Assembly (NCBI RefSeq): GCF_019649055.1
Contig: NW_026570252.1
Coordinates: 496,001 to 560,000 of the forward strand
Source: Paramacrobiotus metropolitanus
Lineage: Eukaryota > Tardigrada > Eutardigrada > Parachela > Macrobiotidae
Length of the DNA: 64,000 nucleotides
Direction: 5' to 3'
In this document: positions 20,261 to 30,263 of the stretch, piece by piece
How the letters are laid out: each line of letters opens with the position of its first letter
Numbering within the stretch: position 1 is the first letter of the stretch
Program-made: the position numbers and the translations under genes
The notes under the pieces: generated by a model
What the model was told of the DNA's origin: nothing
Databases searched by the model: none
What the model saw: the letters and a program-made list of their open reading frames with translations, nothing else

Positions 20261-22011
20261 CAAAATCACATCTGTTATCTCACTGTCTAGTTTTTGTGAA
20301 CATATTATTCAAAAAATACCCCTGTTTCCAAGTATAAAAGATTGCGCAACCAGTTATAGCAAACACATTTTATTAAAATTTGAAAAATCTTACTAACTAT
20401 CGTGCGTTGCACTTACTGCAAGATTTGGGTACAGCCGCCCGGCCTCAGCAACGTAAGTCTCGAAGTCGAAAAATAAGAACTGAGCATCGGAGTACTGCAT
20501 CTTCTGGAACGGGCCCAATTTCTGTGGCTTCATATAACAGCGATGGTCCCCTACGACGTGTTCTCGACAGGTCTTGCAGAACATCTCTCCACACAAGTGA
20601 CTCGCTCCTGGTTGTCGTCTCATCAGAGAATAAACAGATCCGCACTGGTCGCACATTTTCACGGTACTGCAGATGCTTCGCCGATTGCGAAATAACATCT
20701 CCGTGCTGGGGCCCAACTTATGGTGGTCAAAACAAGACTGTCCATAAAACTTTACAATCAGTGTAGGAGAGCATATTGGAAGTGTCCATTGGACAACTCG
20801 GACGCAAACACTGATTGCACTGCCCAGTGCAACGATGGCTTCTTCGGTCGTTGTAGCCTTTGTTGCATTCAAAACACTAATAGCCACGATTGAAGAATGC
20901 CGTCATTGATGTCAACACGTCAAAATGCCGATTATGGAACAACAGACAAATATGTTTTTTCTCGCGTTTTCCACTGTAGACGATACTATTAGCTTGCATG
21001 GTGCTGACAACCACAATTTGGTATCCAGGGAGTACCTTTTCGAAGGCCGCAACGTCGGCGAGCGTGTATTCTCGGATGGGTAAGCCAGCGTCTTCAATAA
21101 GGTCCTTGGACAGTGCGAGGATTTCCCTTTTTCCCTTGGCAATATGTTTGGCATAATCCTCCCGGCCGTCCGCAAAAGCTTTACCGATTACCAGCGCGCG
21201 GGCCATACAAATCTCGTCGTCGTTGTTGATCAAGATGACCGACCTCATCTTCTTCAGCTTCTGGTGAAATAACAACGGGACGTCCTGCACACATCGACCA
21301 GAAGGAATCTCCGTATGCTCCATGGAAACCGCAAACGAATCATCGATGACCAACTCTTGATGCGAATTGAGGACCTTCGATATTTCCGCCATCCAACGCT
21401 GCACGGTCAGCTGTGATCGTAAGGTCGGAGGCGTCCAGATAGGAAAGGACAAATGGGCCGACTCCACTGATACACGAACATACTGGTGATCAGCGATTCC
21501 CTCCAGAACAGTAGCAAGGATGTAATCCAACACAGCCACTATTACAGCAGGTGCTTCAATAAAACTGATGGCGTCCAAATCATGCACGCTAACCATAAAC
21601 CACTTGAAACGCATGTTGTGAGTCTTTGAAAAACGGTGCCCTTTGGCCTCGACAGCAACATGTTCAACCACTCAAAAATCCTGAGGGATACCGCCACCAC
21701 CTCCTACTTGAGCCACACCGAACACCCAGTCATTCATACCGGCTAACTCGGCAGCATCAATAATGTCTTCATGCGACAAAACCATTGCCTCATCTTCAAA
21801 GACCAAGTCGTCTAAGGCCGCTAAAGCTGCCGCATCAACAAGGTCATTTTCCGATAACTCGCAATCCATAATTTCAAGAATAACAAAATCCGACGGAACG
21901 AAATTACGAACACTGAATGTGCACAACAGCAGATTTTTGAATGTCGAAAAATTACAAGAGCAAAATTTCAACTGTCAGAATCTAACTCGAAGTGATTTTT
22001 GGACCAACAGA

Positions 22012-22058
22012 TTTTATATTTCGAAAAGCACCGATTTGCATACCAGCCTCCTATGCAA
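22012..22058 (-). promoter_or_regulatory. PolB promoter: octamer-like dyad plus TATA
   Basis: TTTGCATACCAGCCTCCTATGCAA spans 22035-22058. TATAAAAT lies on the minus strand at about 22011-22018, between the dyad and the PolB ATG at 21869. The order dyad, TATA, ATG is the same as before the BIR and ANP32-like genes. Confidence 0.6.
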
Positions 22059-22181
22059 TTTGCAGATTTTATTTCACAATGGACACGTACGAGTTCAGAA
22101 GTATAACTGAAAACAAGGAAGTGAAAATAAGGAAGTAACTAGCACAAAAAGCAGAACAAAAAATACTGTCCACGGAAATTC

Positions 22182-22208
22182 CCGTGGGGGTTCCGGTGGG
22201 GGTAACAG
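22182..22208 (-). promoter_or_regulatory. ACCCCCAC repeat motif, copy 5 (3' flank of the ANP32-like gene)
   Basis: On the minus strand it reads TTACCCCCACCGGAACCCCC followed by ACGG, 40-65 nt past the stop at 22247 of the ANP32-like gene. It nearly matches copy 2, which has the same position relative to its gene. Confidence 0.5.
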
Positions 22209-22246
22209 AAAACAACAGAAATAATTCAACAATACTAGAAACCATA

Positions 22247-23077
22247 CTAGTCCAGCATAATGACGTCGTCACCGTCTTCGTCCTGGTGGTCGCTGGCGTC
22301 CATGCCCGGTTCGGAAGCCGAATCCGAAATATGATCCACATCATCGTCGGACAGCAGCCATGTGCTGTCTGCAAGAATTGCCGAAAAAATTTTACAAACG
22401 AAGGTTGGAACAATTACGTTAGTAAGAGCAGTTACCTGAATCGGCCATCGAGGCATCGTCGGCTTCTTCCTCCTTCTCTGACCCTGATTCAAAATACATG
22501 AAATTTTCTGAGTAAAAAACTTCATAAAACGCAATTAAAAATTAATTTATCACGGTGACAAGGAATAATTCTCACCGCTCATTTCTGCATCGCTGTCGCA
22601 GTCGGTCTCTCCACCGTCTCCGTCCCAGTGCATAACCTGCGGCACGGCATCGTACAGCTGGCGGTGATGGGTGCGGTTCACGCTGTTGTAACCAAGGTCC
22701 ACCGTGTGCAGGGCCGGCAAGTCCTTCAATGGCTTCAGAATGTCGTCGCTGCTGATCCCGTTGTTTGCCAACGTAAGCCGCTTCAGATTCGGTGTAGCCG
22801 TCGCGAGCACCTCGAAATGGGGACTGTCCGGGTTGTATCCCAGCTGGTTGTCGTTCAACTGAAGATAGGTCAGGTTGGGCAGCGGTGGCAGTCCAAGGAC
22901 CGACTTCACTCCACAGGCGTTGGCCGACAGACAACGCAGGTTCGTGAAGCGCAGCAGCGGCACGTCGCGGAAATCGCTGAAAGGAAATTCATCCAGGATG
23001 ATGGTCTTGGCGTCGTCGGGCTGGTCAGCCAAGTACGCAAACATATTAATAGTGGTATAAATAGGAGAGCGGAACAT
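22247..23077 (-). CDS. ANP32-like leucine-rich acidic protein, spliced
   Basis: Three exons (23077-22576, 22483-22436, 22368-22247) join with consistent phases to 223 residues. The LRR region has NLRCLSANACGVKSV, NLTYLQLNDNQL, FEVLATATPNLKRLTLANNG, and LKPLKDLPALHTVDLGYNSV, then an LRR cap ending in DSDAE. The rest is a Glu/Asp-rich tail interrupted by the two introns. This layout, four to five LRRs, DSDAE and acidic tail, is that of the ANP32 family of nuclear histone chaperones and PP2A inhibitors, which also act as host cofactors for some viral polymerases. The tail is shorter than in animal ANP32s. Capture from a host is likely. The promoter has several octamer-like sites and a TATA box; the 3' flank has the ACCCCCAC motif. 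Confidence 0.82.
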
Positions 23078-23211
23078 TTTCCAGATGAAGTACAGAACAG
23101 TATACAGTAACAACAAGTACAGTGCTACACACACACAAAAAGTGCACAATACTGTGTAAGTATACAACAATAATTAATCATTAACATTTATTCCGGTACA
23201 GTGTACATAGT

Positions 23212-23315
23212 GTTTTATACACAATCTGTCCTATGCAAAGTGGCTCAGTTCGGTAGACAAAGACAATTTCCACGATTTGCATAGGAGCGGTTGCATAGGA
23301 GGCTGGTATGCAAAA
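23212..23315 (-). promoter_or_regulatory. Octamer-like cluster and TATA before the ANP32-like gene
   Basis: CTATGCAAAG (23231), TTTGCATAGGAG (23276), TTGCATAGGAGG (23291) and GGTATGCAAAA (23306) form two facing pairs. TATAAAA lies on the minus strand at 23212-23218, between them and the ATG at 23077. The right TIR begins 40 bp further out. Confidence 0.6.
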
Positions 23316-23357
23316 TTGAATAGTTGGTAACTGTGCACAGGCGGTGGTTGACCGCCA

Positions 23358-23511
23358 TGTGTGCTAACTGCCACCCGCACGCTGTTACGCCACCCGCACA
23401 CCGTATCCCACCATACGCAGGACTGTAGCCATAGACATTTTCCCAATTATATGGGCTACAGTCCTTACTAGAATGGGCGATTCCTATTGGGGACCGGACC
23501 TACGTGCTGCT
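23358..23511 (-). repeat. Right terminal inverted repeat (154 bp)
   Basis: Inverted copy of 2339-2492. Its outer end (GTGCTGCT) abuts host exon sequence at 23512 that continues the LRR-family reading frame. Confidence 0.95.
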
Positions 23512-25409
23512 GTATGGCGGTGAAAACCAGGGACGACGCGTCGCTCTTATCCACATTCGGTTCGTTGGTTGCCATTTCCCCGGCCATGCTGCAGGTTATC
23601 GTGATGGGCGGGGCTTCGTAGCAGGTCGCAGCAGTTGACGCAGTTGGTGCCGAAGGGCCTTAAAGAAAATCCAAACGAAGAATTACATTTGAAATGGAAG
23701 CAACTACTACTCTGTACCACATGTGCCGCGTTAGAGACGCATGGACTTCCTTACGTTACGTTACGTAAAAACCATTCAAGTGCATCATCAGCTGCTCTGG
23801 TGAACTGCTACCTTATTTTCTTATGAAGGCTGGGAAAATTACGTCTTGACTTGAATAATACCGAAAATTTTGTGTGTTTTTTAAAAGCATATTAAAGAAA
23901 CGTTTATAGTCCAAAAAGCAGTGAAATACGTACAGTAGCGGAAAAGGTCAGAGGTAAACGCCGTACGGGCATCAAAGCTCCTTCCATTGCAAGAAAAATA
24001 GACACCGCTGTTGGTGTTGGGTTTGCGTAAGCCGCGTGTCCACCGGAAGAAGTCCTCCACTTCACAACAGCCACATTCCGGCGAGCTGAAGCCCTTACAG
24101 AAAGCGTTAGTATAAAAGTTGAAAACTTAGTTTGACGGATTTCGCGGCACGATGGGACGGAGGATGTCGTAGGAGACGTTTGTGATACCGTTCGAGCTGA
24201 CGACGAAGCTCGTGAGGAAGAGCGGGAAGCCGGGACCGCTGCGCATCAGGGCGGTCATGGGAGGGTTCTGGCTGCTCAAATCGAGAACATCCTGCAAGAA
24301 ATAAAAATCATTAAAACCATCTTAAGTTGCAAACCATCTTAAGTTGCAAGTAAAAAATAGAAATGTTTAATAATTTTATAGTTTAGAAAAGTTATATTTT
24401 TTTAAATAATATTTAAAGTTAAATTTAATTTATGTTTTTTTGTTTTTTAGAATGAATAAATTAGTATTATATTTTCAAAAAATAAAAAATTAATTTGACT
24501 TTTGTGTGGTTAATTGTTTTCCAAAAACATAGCAAAGAGAATTTATTTTTTGTTTTTTCTGCTCATTAAAGTTTTTAAAAAGCTGTGTAAGCAGTAATGT
24601 AGCGTAATCATTTGTTTCTTAATTAGAAACCTGTATGAAAAAAGATTTAATTACATATTTTAATTTTTATTTATTACAAAATTTTTTAGAAAGTGAAAAT
24701 GTGTTGTCCCTGTGTTGATGCGATTGAAATTGCGGGATAAAACTTGTATTTGCATTTCCAAGTGAAATCCATAACTCAACGTCGCTAGACTTACCATACT
24801 GTACGACACCGGCTTCAGAACCGTTAAATCAAACTGTCGCAGCGCGTTACTGGATAGTGTCAGCTCGCGCAATGTTGACGACACGCTGACGTTAAACCCT
24901 GGCGCCAGAGGAAAACGTAGCGCCTGAAACGCAGTCGGCGCGATATCCTGAATATAATCCGTCGCTAGGTTCAGCGCCCGTAACGAGGCAAACCCGCGCA
25001 GCAGCTCCGCGTCCAGATACCCAACTTTGCTGTTCGTGATGTGCAGTGCGGTGATGTGGGGCGCCACGTTCTGCAGGAGCTTCTCGAAGCGCGGTCGCGA
25101 ACCGTTGGTGGCAGATTGGAAGCCTTGTAAGGTGACAGTTAGGAGGGCGGGGCGGAAGGGGATTGGGTCGCAGTCATCGTGCAACGTATTACAAAAATAC
25201 GAGGCGCTGTACGACGGACAGCCGATGCGCAGGGTCGCCACGTCCGGTACGAGGTCCACGGCGAAATCCCTGGGCAGGTTTTTATTGCCGGTCAAGCATT
25301 CCAGGAGGGTTGGGGCGCTGGCGGTGTATTTGCAGTTGGGGTGGGGGAGACAGGCATACGGGGATATACACAGCAGTAACGTGGCGAAGAGGATCACTGG
25401 GCGATGCAT
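23512..25409 (-). pseudogene. 5' part of LRR/Cys-rich secreted protein gene, cut by the Polinton
   Basis: Exon 1 (25409-24795) encodes a signal peptide (FATLLLCISPYAC) and an LRR domain with LRALNLATDYIQDIAP and LRELTLSSNAL. Exon 2 (24291-23934) holds the CGCCEVEDFFRW Cys-rich block and contains an in-frame TAA at 24127-24129. Exon 3 starts at 23658 and runs into the right TIR at 23511. Phases match those of the two intact paralogues. The 3' remainder is at 1691-2338. With a stop in exon 2 and 21 kb inserted in exon 3, the gene is dead; which event came first cannot be told. The intron at 24310-24790 is AT-rich and otherwise empty. Confidence 0.85.
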
Positions 25410-26250
25410 GGTGCCGATTTCTTGCGATGCGGGAGCCTGCAGACTGAGCAGCTTGATAGCGATTATTACAACTTTAATGTCATCATGCGATGGTCGGGCT
25501 ACGTTTATCTTGGACAGGATAAATGATGAGCACGCTGTTATCGCAAGAATGCAAACTTTCCATTGTGGCTATCTTAAGTTTTTATTTGGATATCGGCTGT
25601 CGGCGTCAACCGCCAACTTCTGTTGTATTAAACACAGTTGCTGAGGAAATAATGCAACTGCGCTGATAAGCGGAACAAACGACAGAACAAAACATTTGAT
25701 AGGATATCTGCACGTGCAAGCTGCTTATAGTGTTTAGTCAAAAATGATTTCTCAGTCGTTCTGATGCGCGGTTATTCGCTGATCGATCATAAAAGACTTC
25801 GGGTTGCCGGTAGCGTCTACTGTAAATCAGTAATTCAATTCGAGTCTGAATTCCAGAACACAATTCAGATCTTTTTTAATTAAGTTATTGCGCAACGCAT
25901 GTTACAAGTGCATAGTCTTTATGTACTATATTTCTGCATCAAACTTTTTGAAACATCTTGAACTTTTTCAGATGCCGTTAAACTTTTTTTATATTATGGA
26001 ATAGAATATCGACATTTTGTAAACTGTCCCTGTTCTATAAATACTGCCATACGTTCACACATTTTTTTCTTGTTTTTGATTTTTAAACCACGATAACAAT
26101 ATCAAGAGTTAAGGTTACAGCAAAACACCACTCTCGACGGTACGAATGACACAGGCAGTATTTTCCTGCTAACACCTTCCAAAGACGGATTTCGTTTTCA
26201 TAGAGCGTTCCCCTGGGTTGCGCTCTCGCGGCGATACCGGCCGGCGCACG
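25410..26250. other. Intergenic, no gene seen
   Basis: Probable promoter region of the broken LRR gene and AT-rich spacer. No frame has a recognisable domain. Confidence 0.4.
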
Positions 26251-26259
26251 ATGTCGTGT

Positions 26260-26755
26260 TTGCAGTCGTGTCTTGGCCGTGGGTTTATGTTGCTGTTTGG
26301 TGTACAGTCCGGGCCGGCATGGGCTCCGATGTAAACGGTCACCCGGAAGACTGCCACGCCACGACGGTATAATTACTTGTGGGCTAAAAATGGCCCGTTT
26401 TCCAGCGAGGATGAAACCAAAAGGTCTGTCGGTGAAAGATAAGAACAGGCCAGATGTGATCTTCCTTGTGCCATGGGAGCGCGGAAAACCGCTGACCGTG
26501 GATGTCACCTGCGTGGACACACTGGCAGCCTCGTACATCGACTGCACCGGCGTGAGAGTAGGCGCAGAGGCCGAACTCGCGGAAAGGGGGAAACGCAACT
26601 AAAAAGCTAGTGGAAAAAGCTGAAAGTGGTATAGCGACTACCATTGCCAGAAACATGTGAATGAATTTTGAAAGCAGCGAGTGTCTATCCAAATACGACG
26701 AAGAATCGCGATTTGGGTAATGGGTACGATCCCCGATAAGGATAGCATAGAGGAA
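26260..26755 (+). mobile_element. LINE 3' fragment (end of reverse transcriptase ORF), decayed
   Basis: The plus-strand frame shows a block typical of the C-terminal end of a non-LTR retrotransposon polyprotein: GRHGLRCKRSPGRLPRHDGI, KPKGLSVKDKNRPDVIFLVP, GKPLTVDVTCVDTLAASYID. After a stop the sequence continues as a diverged copy of the block at 45154-45400, ending at the same GGGTACGATCCCCGAT...GGATAGCATAG. The copy is truncated at its 5' end and contains stops. Confidence 0.7.
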
Positions 26756-26769
26756 GTTTTTCTGTTATA

Positions 26770-27122
26770 ATAATTATTTCGTTTTTAGTACTAAGTCTGT
26801 ATCCGCCTCCGGTGTCAAATAATAATTATTAAATGTATTCATTGCTTTCACACAAGGATACGTAAATTCGATTCTCCACGACAATTTTTGTATGAAACAG
26901 GGCTCTTAGTCAGCATTTTTTGTATACAAGCACCGAATGAAACCATGAACCGTCGACGAATAATTTTGTAGATACAGATATTAAATTTTTTAATAACAAT
27001 TTTCGCTGCTTATGCTGTAAATTACGAGCATACACTCGGGCGAGGAACCTGTTGACTATCGTGATGATTAGCATTAAATAAACACTGTAACAGCTGAAAA
27101 CATACTATCGCTCGTTGTTGTA
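26770..27122. other. AT-rich spacer
   Basis: No gene or repeat recognised between the LINE fragment and the last exon of the GPCR. Confidence 0.35.
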
Positions 27123-28261
27123 CTAAGGGCCGGATGATGTCCCGCTAACGGCTGTGGGATGCAGGCTACTCTGCCCGGAAGTCGAATTGGCCGTATGTGA
27201 AGTGCTACTGCCGGTCTTCGTATTCAACGCAGAAAACAAGGACCATAATCTCTTGCGGTATTCTTGTGACATTATGAGGAAGATGAACTGCAAAAAAAAA
27301 CAGTGACTCAGCTAGCCAAGGTTCTGCCAGTTTTTAAAGCTCTTCATGGTATTACAGAATTGAATAAAATCATACTTACCGGTGATCCAGCAAAACCCGC
27401 AATATAGATCGTACGCATCCACAGACCCAGCGGTGGATTTTTGGCGTACAGGTACGGAAAGTTGGACACAATCAGTGTGTGCGGCAAATAGCAGACCAGG
27501 TACCATAGCACTGCTATAAACAGCATCCGGGCTTTGATCATGCGCTTAAAATTCTGTCTGCGTGCCGCGGCGTTTCTGGGTACGATGGTCTTGGTGTCCC
27601 CTACGCGCTGAGGCGCCCGCGTCCACCATGATCCGATCATGATGCTGAGATACGCCGTCATCGTGCCAGCCACAGGAATAATCGTGCAAATATAATTAAC
27701 CGCTTGCAGCGCCCAGTCCGCACCGTTGGCTTTCTGCACACTACAGCTGTTCCATGGTTGGGTGATAGCCGTGGATTTCCCGCCAATCTGCAGGATAATC
27801 AGCAGATTAGCCAGAAACGGTATGATCCAACTGGTGAGCAGAATGATGACTGTGTGGCGGCGCATGGCGAAGGTCTGATAGAAATGCGGAAGAAAAATCC
27901 CCACGACACGATTAACGGCCAGGAAGAACGTCGACCACTGCTCCACACCAATCAACAGCATGTAGAAAAACTGGGCAAAATCGCAGGTCATATAGACGAA
28001 CCGGAACGTCGGCAAGTAGAACATGAAACATAATGCCGGGAACATGATACCGCAGATAGCGAATTCCGTTGCCAGAAGATGTATAATCTGAATGGTGGAC
28101 GAGGACTGTCGCTGTGTACCGGTGGCGATAACATAAATCAGTAGACACAGCAGGATGATGGCCGGTGAAAAAAGGGTGAGATTCACGGCAAACCATGCTG
28201 TTAGGATCGGCTCATATTGTTGCCGGAGAGAAACATTAAAAACTGTGGATGTGTTATTCAT
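27123..28261 (-). CDS. Rhodopsin-type G protein-coupled receptor, two exons
   Basis: Exon 1 (28261-27380) and exon 2 (27287-27123) join in phase 0 to 348 residues. N-glycosylation sites (NNTS, NVSL) precede seven hydrophobic helices. TM3 is followed by FFLAVNRVVGIF, where NRV takes the place of DRY; TM6 has VLWYLVCYLPHTLIV; and TM7 spans the intron and ends in SQEYRKRLWSLF, resembling helix 8. The C-tail is Ser/Thr-rich. The ligand is unknown; orphan receptors of this shape are often expanded in small invertebrates. It resembles the receptor at 46515-47594 in architecture only. Confidence 0.85.
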
Positions 28262-30263
28262 TTTAAAGCCTTAACATTTACGGAAAAGCTGTCGTTGCAC
28301 GTTTTATATTGCAACAGTTTATCGATGAGGACAAAGCGTGGTGCTGCATTCGCTACTTGTATGTGCTTCTCGGTGAGTATCCCATCGCGTCCATAAAGCA
28401 CCTGCTGGCTTTTTGGTGATCCGGAGGGAGACCCTTTCCCGGTACAGCGATTATGGTTTTCTGGTTAGTTAGGACTCCTATAGTGCAGTGTCCTTTGGAG
28501 CCATACCAGCGCACCTTTGCGAAGGCGTATTTCCGGCTTACTAGGGGCACAGTATGTTCTCTTCAGCGTAATCCGCGGCATGCCGCCCAGCTAATTGACT
28601 GGATGGTTGTCTTAACAAGGGAGACAAAAGACGCTCTGTACGGTAAATGTGAAGGTACAGTATGTTTTGTTTTCGACTCAGGGAACAGATTTATGTAAGC
28701 AGGGTGCCCCATGAATCCCATCGGGATGAAAACCACCCTTAGGCGCACCTAGCGCTTGTCCGGTGTTACTGAGGAAAACGTCCGCCTACGTTCTGCGTTG
28801 TAAATATTCTATGTATCCATGAACAAAGGCACGTGATGAATCCCGTAATCCACCAAGGCACGTGCTATTTGACACTCAAACCGTAACAAAACCAAATACC
28901 CATCGCGGATGCGTAATTATACGGACAGTACAGAGTACAGATATGTGCACTCTTTGCAGCAGTATGATACTGCTGATGCTCTGTTTCACAGATCTTCTTT
29001 TTTTGCTCTTTCTTATTAGTCAGAATCCACTCTAGGCACACTCGCTAGATCATTAATTCCTGACAGATGTCTTGATGAATAAATTAATTTAGCTAGCGCT
29101 GAAATATCATCAGTGCATTGGTCATGTCCAACATTAAACATCTCTGTAATAAACGCTCCTTGTTTTAAGCGCCTCTCTTGGAGCACATTAAGCAAAGTAA
29201 TATGCAGTTTTCCGTGTTATCGTTTTCTAAATCTGTACATATTTCCGCTTATTTATCGGTTTCCATTCATTTTTGACAATGAAGCAGCATGTTCAGTTCC
29301 TTTCAACTCGCATGCATATCCATCAGCTAAAATTACAGTATGTAATCGAAATCTTCTACTTACTACTTACTGCTTACTGCTGTAAAGGGAATCGTCCCGT
29401 CTCTCGTACTTGTATGATACGCCTGTATGTTTGCTCCAGCATCTCTATCCCGCCCCGTATTCGGGAGTATATAAGATTAAGATATGTACGATATTTCCAT
29501 CACTGTTAGCATTTCAGTTTTGGTTCAGTATTAAAGTTATTTGCCGAGTATTATACTTTCTCCTTCCGTTTCCCACCACACTGCCCACATCTTCTACATA
29601 ATGTCAATACGAATAAAACAAAAAAAAGAGGGTACTTTCATTGCTTTAAATTTTTGCCAATAAGAATATATACGAATATATACGAATACTTGTCAATACG
29701 AATAAAACAAAAAAAGAGGGTACTTTCATTGCTTTAAATTTTTTTTCTTGTCGGCGATTAAAAGTCAAGTGCAAGAGAAATGCACACTACTTGTGAAGGC
29801 GTGGTTGTAGAGGTAAGCTGTAGTGCAATAACCGGTTGGTGAGTTATCCACTTATGAGCAGTGCACTGGCAGCAGTTTGTCGTGGTACGCTGCGTAAGCA
29901 GCACATTAATTTTCATCTTCGTCACATGTAAGATTTTTCAGACTGCAATAATCACAACCGTGCAAGTCCTGCTACACATGCGCGTCGTACTGCTATAAAA
30001 TATTTCAGCCACTATTCTTGGGCTCTGTATTAAGGGACACCATCAATGTACAAGTAGCAAACTCACAGCACATAATGTTTTTGTGTTGATGTTTTCTAAA
30101 GGGAATCGTTTTACTGCATAAACCTGCCTAAATTTTGGTACTATCGTTAATTTCACTGGTTGCATGAACACCAGCATCCAGTGGTAATCATCGGTTAATG
30201 AGACCAGGCCATTGCGCCGCCATTGACAACGTTAATTTGCTTCGACACCACAATATACGTAAT
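28262..30263. other. Intergenic, no gene seen; short direct repeat at 29602-29744
   Basis: About 2 kb without a convincing frame. A segment of about 50 bp (AATACGAATAAAACAAAAAA... to TTGCTTTAAATTTTT) at 29604-29655 is repeated at 29694-29744 with a period of 90 bp. Confidence 0.45.

Larger units (their letters stand above)
17488..21869 (-). pseudogene. polB: Protein-primed family B DNA polymerase, spliced; two stops and a frameshift
   Basis: Seven exons with matching phases: 21869-20417, 20207-20070, 20014-18703, 18640-18358, 18301-18098, 18037-17958, 17897-17488. Motifs in order: zinc-ribbon-like CDQCG...CKTCREH, Exo I FFDFETY, Exo II HNFQ/AFDGYF across an intron, Pol A DVCSEYPYVN, Pol B KLCLNSFWGR across an intron, and Pol C YFDTDSIIFV across an intron. 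Exon 1 is broken by TGA at 21672-21674, TAG at 20877-20879 and a frameshift near 20745-20765, all upstream of the exonuclease domain. The catalytic part (20700 to 17488) is intact. It would replicate the linear element by protein priming. Two introns carry the ACCCCCAC motif. Confidence 0.92.
2339..23511. mobile_element. Polinton/Maverick (adintovirus-like) element, 21.2 kb
   Basis: The ends are 154-bp TIRs that begin AGCAGC and end GCTGCT, matching the AG...CT termini usual for Polintons. Inside are protein-primed PolB, an rve integrase with chromodomain, an A32/FtsK-like ATPase, an adenain-like cysteine protease, a hexon-type major capsid and penton, plus small virion-like proteins. Structural genes run rightward in a compact block (9354-15035), while PolB, the PC4-like gene and the ANP32-like gene run leftward. 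Both flanks are halves of one host exon, so the ends are fixed by the target as well as by the repeats. A 6-bp target duplication is not visible. Five genes carry breaks, so this copy is probably not autonomous. Confidence 0.95.

Noticed and set aside
18917-20396. Plus-strand ORFs across PolB
   Set aside because: Antisense to polymerase exons with all catalytic motifs; no independent support.
2381-23471. AGTAAGGACT...AGTCCTTACT as the true element ends
   Set aside because: It also starts AG and ends CT, but the inverted match continues 42 bp further out on both sides and then meets host exon sequence, so the outer AGCAGC/GCTGCT ends fit better.
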